NCBI GenBank assembly: GCA_002789815.1
Contig: PFTZ01000006.1
Coordinates: 1 to 5,940, forward strand
Direction of reading: 5' to 3'
From: Candidatus Berkelbacteria bacterium CG_4_9_14_3_um_filter_39_23
Lineage (GTDB): Bacteria > Patescibacteriota > UBA1384 > GWA2-35-9 > CG2-30-39-44
Length of the DNA stretch: 5,940 bases
Shown piece after piece: positions 1 to 4,007 of the stretch. Within the stretch, counting starts at the first letter, position 1, and each line of letters opens with the position of its first letter. The notes beneath the pieces are model-generated. The model was not told the DNA's origin and did no database searches. It saw only the letters and a list, made by a program, of their open reading frames with translations. A program made the translations under genes and the position numbers.

Positions 1-114
1 ATTACAGGCTGGATTTTTGGCATTATTTTTGTTATATTGAAAACAAATAACAAATACGGCTTACGCATTTTGTCTTTGCGATCCAGCAAGCATGGCAATC
101 CCGTCCAACTTTAA
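1..114 (+). CDS. Possible 3' tail of an upstream membrane-protein gene (partial)
   Basis: Frame 1 is open from the window edge to a TAA at 112-114. Its first half reads as a hydrophobic stretch (ITGWIFGIIFVIL, residues 1-13) followed by KTNNKYG, which looks like a last transmembrane helix with a basic cytoplasmic end. From about codon 24 onward the reading frame runs into the inverted-repeat element that starts near base 72, so the final 14 or so residues would be encoded by repeat DNA. Frame 2 is also hydrophobic (LQAGFLALFLLY) and stops at 38-40, so the true frame cannot be decided from 40-110 bases alone. No function can be named. Confidence 0.25.
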   Translation: MTGWIFGIIFVILKTNNKYGLRILSLRSSKHGNPVQL

Positions 115-160
115 ACAAGATTGCTTCGTCGTTGACTATAGCTTTGCTCCTCGCAATGAC
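72..160. repeat. Imperfect inverted-repeat element upstream of secA
   Basis: The outer ends, GTCTTTGCGA (72-81) and TCGCAATGAC (151-160), are reverse complements at 9 of 10 positions. Further in, GCAAGC and GGCAATC on the left match GCTTTGC and GATTGC on the right in inverted order, but the left arm appears shorter, as if internally deleted. The right arm, read on the - strand, is GTCATTGCGAGGAGCAAAGC followed by GACGAAGCAATC. I recall this as the core of a dispersed non-coding repeat common in many bacterial genomes. The element ends 45 bases before the preferred secA start. TTGACT at 132-137 resembles a -35 box but has no matching -10, so I do not call a promoter. Confidence 0.6.
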
Positions 161-204
161 GATCAGCGGAGTATTTGCGCGCGCTGTTTAGTAAACATAA
201 ATTT

Positions 205-2895
205 ATGAGTTTTATATCAAATATATTTGGCGATGCAAATCAGAAAGAGATTTATCGATTGCAACTTTTGGTCGGAAAAATAAACAGCTTAGAGCCAAAG
301 ATGGTAAAACTTGCCGACAGCGATTTTCCCCAAAAAACACAAGAGTTTAAAGACAGGATAAAAAATAATGAATCGCTTGATAATCTTTTACCCGAAGCGT
401 TCGCGCTTTGCCGAGAAGCGTCCAAGCGCGCTATCGGTCAGAGGCACTATGATGTCCAGCTGATGTCTGGCATCACGCTTCACGAAGGAAAAATTGCTGA
501 GCAACGAACTGGCGAGGGTAAAACTTTATCAGCCACTTTGCCACTTTATCTCAACGCTTTGTCGGGCAAAGGAAGCCACCTGGTGACGGTCAATGATTTC
601 CTTGCTAAATTTCAAGCCCAGTGGATGGGACGCATATACGATTTTTTGGGTCTTACGGTGGCATCAATTGAGCACGACAGATCTTATTTATATACCAAAG
701 AACCCTATCAGCCCAAAGAAGATTCTGATGAATTCATTGATGATACCTGGCAAAATTTGCGACCGATTTCCCGTCGCGACGGATATTATGCCGACATCAC
801 TTACGGCACCAATAACGAATTTGGCTTTGATTATTTGCGCGATAATATGGCGGTTGATTTGCGTCAGCTAAATCAGCGCAAGCTTAATTTTGCGATTGTT
901 GATGAGGTTGATTCAATTTTAATTGACGAAGCTAGAACTCCGCTTATAATCAGCGTGCCAGCCGAGGAGTCAGGTTCAGACTACCAAAGATTTGCTCAAA
1001 TTATAAAAAATTTACAGCCAGAAAAGGATTTTGATATTGATGAAAAAACGCGAACTATTGCCATTAAGGATAGTGGAATTCAAGTTGTTGAGCAGGCGCT
1101 AAGAATGGATAATCTATACGCGCCAGAGAATATTCACTTGGTTCATCATTTAGAAGAGGCGCTTAAAGCGGAATTTTTATTTAAGCGCGACAAGGATTAT
1201 GTTGTCAAAGATGGCGAGGTGATGATCGTGGATGAATTTACTGGTCGCTTGATGCCTGGTCGGCGTTATAGCGAAGGGCTTCATCAGGCGATTGAAGCCA
1301 AGGAAGGAGTAGTGGTTCAATGCGAGTCCAACACTTTGGCAACAATTTCCTTTCAGAATTTTTTTAGAATGTATGACAAATTAGCTGGAATGACTGGCAC
1401 AGCCGCGACCGAAGCAGAGGAATTCTATAAAATTTATAAACTGGATGTGACGGTTATTCCGACTAATCGGGAAATGATCCGTATAGACCATCAAGATAAA
1501 ATCTACAAAACAGAAGAAGCGAAAGTACAGGCAATAATCGAGGAAGTGCGCGAGCGAAACGAAAAAGGGCAACCAGTTTTAATCGGCACGATTTCAGTGG
1601 AAAAAAATGAACAATTGGCGCGTCAGTTGAAAGTAGCCGGCATTCCTCACAATGTGTTAAACGCTAAAAAGCATCAGCAAGAAGCAAAAATTGTGGCGCA
1701 AGCCGGACGCGTGGGCGCGGTGACGCTCGCGACTAATATGGCAGGGCGGGGGGTGGATATTATTTTAGGCGGAACACCGCCTAAAATAAACTCAAAGCCT
1801 AAAACTCAAAGCCTAAAATCAGAAAATAAAGAAAATACAATAGGGCTGGAGAAATTGGGCAGTGATAAGCGGACGATGGAGGAATGGGAAAAAGAGCATA
1901 GTCAAGTGTTGGAATTGGGCGGGTTGTATGTGATTGGGACCGAACGGCACGAGGCAAGGAGAATCGATAATCAGTTGCGCGGACGAGCTGGCAGACAAGG
2001 TGACCCGGGCGAAAGCCAGTTTTTTGTTTCAATGGAAGATGATCTGATGCGTATATTTGGAGGCGCTCGTTTGAAAAATATGATGGACCGATTGGGCTTG
2101 CCTGATGATATGCCGATTGAAAATAAATTCGTGTCTCGTTCGATCGAAGGCGCGCAAAAGAAAGTTGAAGGGCACAATTTTGACATCAGAAAACATTTGG
2201 TTGAATATGACGATGTGGCGAATAAACAACGGGAAGTAATTTATAAAAAAAGACGGCAGATTTTAGCTGGTAAAGGTAGAGATCGCCAAGGAAAAGATGT
2301 TGAATTGAATACGGAAATTTTAGAGCTGCTAGGCGATGAGGCAGAAAATTATGAGCAAAAAATGTCTCAGGCTGATTTAGGAGCGGTGGCGGAAATTGAA
2401 AAAAGAGTATACCTCAGAACCATAGATATGCTTTGGATTGAGCATCTAAACACTATGGATTATTTGCGCCACTCCATTGGGCTTAAAGGCTATGGGCAAA
2501 AAGATCCATTGGTAGAGTACAAGCAAGAGGCGTATAATATATTTCAGCGCTTACTTGGCGACATTGACGCAGAGGTTTCAGAAATGCTACTTAAGATCGA
2601 GGTGCGCGCATTGTTGCAAGCGCCAATTCAAGCTCCGCCAAAAATTTCGCACATAGGCGCGGAGACGCAAGGGAACGCATTTCGCGAGGCGGTTGATAAG
2701 TCAAAATCAGAAACCCAAAATCAGGAAACTACCAGCCAGAGTTCAAGTGGCGTAACGTTGACAGTTAGAAAAAGAAAATCAGGCGAGACCATTTCGCAAA
2801 GTTCCAGCGGTGGTTATATGGGGCAGAAAGTTGGCAGGAACGAAAAATGTCCTTGTGGTAGCGGGAAAAAATATAAGAAATGCCATGGAAGGTAG
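205..2895 (+). CDS. secA: SecA preprotein translocase ATPase, with two in-frame insertions and a short helical wing
   Basis: SecA is the cytoplasmic and peripheral-membrane ATPase that pushes unfolded preproteins through SecYEG. Numbering is from ATG 205 (896 aa). Walker A TGEGKT is at 102-107 (K106), DEVDSILIDEARTPLIIS at 233-250, and the preprotein cross-linking domain at about 251-390. AGMTGTA is at 394-400, the second motor domain has GTIS (461-464) and NMAGRGVDI (511-519), and the arginine-finger region QLRGRAGRQGDPG is at 590-602. The helical scaffold and IEHL/YGQKDPLVEYK segments follow, then a zinc-binding tail with C882, C884, C893 and H894. All core motifs are intact. Compared with E. 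coli SecA (from memory) there are about 26 extra residues between Walker A and DEVD, a repeat-derived insertion near 523-545, and about 51 fewer residues at 688-730 in the helical wing. The open frame extends to a TTG at 175. I prefer ATG 205 because MSFISNIFGDANQKEI matches usual SecA N-termini. The TTG has a GGAG only 3 bases away, and the ATG has no clear ribosome binding site. Confidence 0.96.
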   Translation: MSFISNIFGDANQKEIYRLQLLVGKINSLEPKMVKLADSDFPQKTQEFKDRIKNNESLDNLLPEAFALCREASKRAIGQRHYDVQLMSGITLHEGKIAEQRTGEGKTLSATLPLYLNALSGKGSHLVTVNDFLAKFQAQWMGRIYDFLGLTVASIEHDRSYLYTKEPYQPKEDSDEFIDDTWQNLRPISRRDGYYADITYGTNNEFGFDYLRDNMAVDLRQLNQRKLNFAIVDEVDSILIDEARTPLIISVPAEESGSDYQRFAQIIKNLQPEKDFDIDEKTRTIAIKDSGIQVVEQALRMDNLYAPENIHLVHHLEEALKAEFLFKRDKDYVVKDGEVMIVDEFTGRLMPGRRYSEGLHQAIEAKEGVVVQCESNTLATISFQNFFRMYDKLAGMTGTAATEAEEFYKIYKLDVTVIPTNREMIRIDHQDKIYKTEEAKVQAIIEEVRERNEKGQPVLIGTISVEKNEQLARQLKVAGIPHNVLNAKKHQQEAKIVAQAGRVGAVTLATNMAGRGVDIILGGTPPKINSKPKTQSLKSENKENTIGLEKLGSDKRTMEEWEKEHSQVLELGGLYVIGTERHEARRIDNQLRGRAGRQGDPGESQFFVSMEDDLMRIFGGARLKNMMDRLGLPDDMPIENKFVSRSIEGAQKKVEGHNFDIRKHLVEYDDVANKQREVIYKKRRQILAGKGRDRQGKDVELNTEILELLGDEAENYEQKMSQADLGAVAEIEKRVYLRTIDMLWIEHLNTMDYLRHSIGLKGYGQKDPLVEYKQEAYNIFQRLLGDIDAEVSEMLLKIEVRALLQAPIQAPPKISHIGAETQGNAFREAVDKSKSETQNQETTSQSSSGVTLTVRKRKSGETISQSSSGGYMGQKVGRNEKCPCGSGKKYKKCHGR
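1760..1789. repeat. Perfect 13-bp inverted repeat (hairpin) inside secA
   Basis: TTATTTTAGGCGG (1760-1772) and its exact reverse complement CCGCCTAAAATAA (1777-1789) flank a four-base AACA loop. The left arm encodes the conserved IILGG that ends the GRGVDIILGG motif, while the right arm encodes PPKI at the start of a non-conserved insertion. No T-run follows on either strand, so it is not an intrinsic terminator. The heptamer repeat begins immediately downstream. Confidence 0.85.
1780..1825 (+). repeat. Heptamer-type tandem repeat inside secA
   Basis: CTCAAAGCCTAAAA occurs twice without a gap (1791-1804 and 1805-1818). Each 14-base copy is two related heptamers, CTCAAAG and CCTAAAA, and a third CCTAAAA lies at 1780-1786 in the hairpin arm. 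The DNA is translated as a Lys/Ser/Gln/Asn-rich segment just after the GRGVDIILGG motif, a surface-loop position that varies in length among SecA proteins. Confidence 0.8.
2702..2729 (+). repeat. Two-copy 14-base repeat in the secA C-terminal linker
   Basis: CAAAATCAG occurs at 2702-2710 and 2716-2724, giving a 14-base period like the copy inside secA at 1791-1818. It encodes part of the polar linker between the helical scaffold and the zinc-binding tail. Nearby the hexapeptide SQSSSG occurs twice (residues 844-849 and 864-869), exactly 20 residues apart with mostly different codons. With only two copies this could be simple low-complexity linker sequence. Confidence 0.45.
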
Positions 2896-2923
2896 TTTAG
2901 ATGCTAGAAGCTAGATTTGAGAA
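2896..2923 (+). repeat. Four-unit heptamer repeat just after the secA stop codon
   Basis: Starting directly after the TAG stop there are four 7-base units: TTTAGAT, GCTAGAA, GCTAGAT and TTGAGAA at 2896, 2903, 2910 and 2917. CTAG at 2904-2907 and 2911-2914 could pair as a tiny 4-bp stem, but this is too weak and lacks a T-run, so I do not call a terminator. secA and the Nudix gene may therefore be co-transcribed. Confidence 0.55.
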
Positions 2924-2950
2924 TATTTTGTAAATTTAGCCAAAAGAAAT

Positions 2951-2959
2951 GGAGGTGAT
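2951..2959 (+). promoter_or_regulatory. Near-perfect Shine-Dalgarno sequence for the Nudix gene
   Basis: GGAGGTGAT is complementary over nine bases to the usual bacterial 16S rRNA 3' end and lies six bases before ATG 2966. It fixes that start over the out-of-frame ATGs at 2949 and 2958. It suggests efficient translation, in contrast to secA and polX, which have no recognisable site. Confidence 0.9.
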
Positions 2960-2965
2960 GAAGCG

Positions 2966-3427
2966 ATGCAGAAAATGACACTTGTTTTTGTTATAGATGG
3001 TCAGCGGATTTTGCTGGCGATGAAAAAGCAAGGTTTTGGCAAGGGGAGATATAATGGGCTAGGCGGAAAGGTTAAGACAGGGGAAAACATTGAGCAGGCG
3101 GCAAAACGGGAAGCGCGCGAGGAATGTGGTATCAAAATCACCAAAATGCACAAGCGCGGGGTGCTGGTGTTTTATCCCGACAAGTTTCTAGACGGAGTGG
3201 AAGTGCATATTTATCTGGCAGGAAAATTTACTGGCGCACCCAAGGAAACCAAGGAAATGAAGCCCAAGTGGTTTAAGCTTACTAAAATTCCATATGACAA
3301 AATGTGGGATGGTGATAAATACTGGATGCCATTTTTTTTAGCAGGCAAGAAATTTAAGGGTGAGTTTATTTTTGATCGCGATGATAGGATGGTGTCGTGT
3401 GAGTTGCAAACAGCAGAAAATTTTTAG
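2966..3427 (+). CDS. MTH1/MutT-like Nudix hydrolase (probable oxidised-nucleotide triphosphatase)
   Basis: This 153-residue protein is probably a cytoplasmic nucleotide-pool sanitiser that hydrolyses damaged purine nucleoside triphosphates such as 8-oxo-dGTP to the monophosphate. The Nudix box (GX5EX7REUXEEXGU) is perfect at residues 34-56, with G34, E40, R48, E49, E52, E53, G55 and I56. Resemblance to animal MTH1 goes well beyond the box: MKKQGFGKGRYNGLGGKV (19-36), MKPKWF (98-103), the IPY-x-x-MW segment and GDKYWMPFFL (116-125) follow the MTH1 pattern. By recalled alignment, F24 and N30 match MTH1 F27 and N33, W114 matches W117 and D117 matches D120, but G116 replaces D119. Length is close to human MTH1 (156 aa). 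The start is fixed by the strong ribosome binding site. The gene follows secA by 70 bases with no terminator between them, so it may be read from the secA transcript. Exact substrate is inferred. Confidence 0.92.
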   Translation: MQKMTLVFVIDGQRILLAMKKQGFGKGRYNGLGGKVKTGENIEQAAKREAREECGIKITKMHKRGVLVFYPDKFLDGVEVHIYLAGKFTGAPKETKEMKPKWFKLTKIPYDKMWDGDKYWMPFFLAGKKFKGEFIFDRDDRMVSCELQTAENF

Positions 3428-3433
3428 TTATAC

Positions 3434-3462
3434 TTGTTTTTATTGTAAGAGTTTGGTATATT
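3434..3462 (+). promoter_or_regulatory. Candidate sigma70-type promoter for the receiver-domain gene
   Basis: TTGTTT (3434-3439) and TATATT (3457-3462) are separated by 17 bases, and TGG just before the second hexamer gives an extended -10. It begins seven bases after the Nudix stop codon and would start RNA near 3469, about 25 bases before ATG 3494 and upstream of its ribosome binding site. The region is AT-rich, so chance matches are possible. Confidence 0.45.
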
Positions 3463-3478
3463 ATTTTTAAGTAAAAAG

Positions 3479-3484
3479 AGGAGG
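3479..3484 (+). promoter_or_regulatory. Shine-Dalgarno site for the receiver-domain gene
   Basis: AGGAGG lies nine bases before ATG 3494, a normal spacing, and supports that start and the + strand reading over the long antisense frame at the same place. Confidence 0.8.
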
Positions 3485-3493
3485 AAAGCGCGA

Positions 3494-3874
3494 ATGAGAA
3501 AAAAGTTCCAGATACTGGTGGCAGAAGATACTGATTCTAAATTCATCTTGATAGAATTTGATATCAGTAAAATATTTGTTAGCGACGCAAATATTGCCAG
3601 AGTGAAAACTTTGGCTGAACTTGAGCGAGTGTTTTCCGAGCGGAGTAATGATTTTAGTTTCATTGTTTTGGACGCTAATCTAGCAGATGGCGCGACACTC
3701 AGATTGCTAACACTAAAGATCAAACCAAATTTCAATGGTCCGATTATCGCGAATTCTTCATCAGCAAAGAATCGAGCAACCCAGATGAAGTTTGGTTGCA
3801 CCCATGCAGGAGGGAATAATTTTTCAAAGACGCTAACTGGCATCAAAGCTATGTTAGTCAGTAATCGGCAATAA
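3494..3874 (+). CDS. Stand-alone response-regulator receiver domain protein
   Basis: This 126-residue protein is a single receiver (CheY-like) fold with no output domain. Although divergent, each phosphorylation residue has a candidate in order: the acidic pair E11-D12 after strand 1 (QILVAED), the phospho-acceptor D60 in FIVLDANLADG, S88 after strand 4 (GPIIANSSS, replacing the usual Thr/Ser) and K112 in NNFSK, which lacks the usual following proline. A typical receiver is about 115-125 residues, so the protein is complete. The segment between strands 1 and 3 is unusual and lacks the common leucine-rich helix pattern. There is no histidine kinase or DNA-binding partner in the window. It has its own promoter-like sequence and ribosome binding site and ends at a strong terminator. 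It may work by protein-protein contact, as CheY or Spo0F do. The fold call is fairly secure; role and partners are unknown. Confidence 0.8.
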   Translation: MRKKFQILVAEDTDSKFILIEFDISKIFVSDANIARVKTLAELERVFSERSNDFSFIVLDANLADGATLRLLTLKIKPNFNGPIIANSSSAKNRATQMKFGCTHAGGNNFSKTLTGIKAMLVSNRQ

Positions 3875-3896
3875 GTATATCCTTTATTTTTTTTCT

Positions 3897-3918
3897 GGCA
3901 GCATCCGCTGCCTTTTTT
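3897..3918 (+). terminator. Intrinsic terminator after the receiver-domain gene
   Basis: GGCAGC (3897-3902) and GCTGCC (3907-3912) form a perfect 6-bp GC-rich stem with an ATCC loop, followed by six T residues (3913-3918). It sits 23 bases past the stop codon and separates the secA-nudix-receiver block from polX. Confidence 0.9.
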
Positions 3919-3972
3919 GTTTCCTGTTTTTGCTACCTTACGGGTGGGCAGAAGTAGATTATTAGAGGAAAA

Positions 3973-4001
3973 TTGGTAGATGATATAATTTGTGTTAAAA
4001 T
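3973..4001 (+). promoter_or_regulatory. Candidate overlapping promoters for polX (leaderless or near-leaderless)
   Basis: TGATATAAT at 3981-3989 is a perfect extended -10 (TATAAT at 3984-3989) without a good -35. A second set, TTGGTA (3973-3978), a 17-base gap and TAAAAT (3996-4001) preceded by TGT, is also well formed. They predict RNA starts near 3996 and near 4008. The second would fall on or next to the A of the polX ATG. There is no purine-rich ribosome binding site before ATG 4008, which fits a very short or absent leader. Confidence 0.55.
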
Positions 4002-4007
4002 ATTACT

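Noticed and set aside
593..871. 92-codon + strand frame inside secA
   Set aside because: It lies in a shifted frame within the intact NBD1 coding sequence and shows no motif of its own.
1760..1789. The secA hairpin as an intrinsic terminator
   Set aside because: There is no T-run on the 3' side of either strand and it lies inside an intact gene.
1381..2229. Several 60-77 codon - strand frames opposite secA
   Set aside because: They are antisense shadows of strongly conserved SecA motor sequence and lack start signals.
2903..2916. GCTAGAAGCTAGAT as a terminator stem after secA
   Set aside because: Only a 4-bp CTAG stem is possible and no T-run follows; the 7-base repeat explains it better.
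3424..3846. 140-codon antisense open frame opposite the receiver-domain gene
   Set aside because: It overlaps the + strand gene almost wholly, has no recognisable domain, and the + strand frame has a ribosome binding site, receiver motifs and a terminator.
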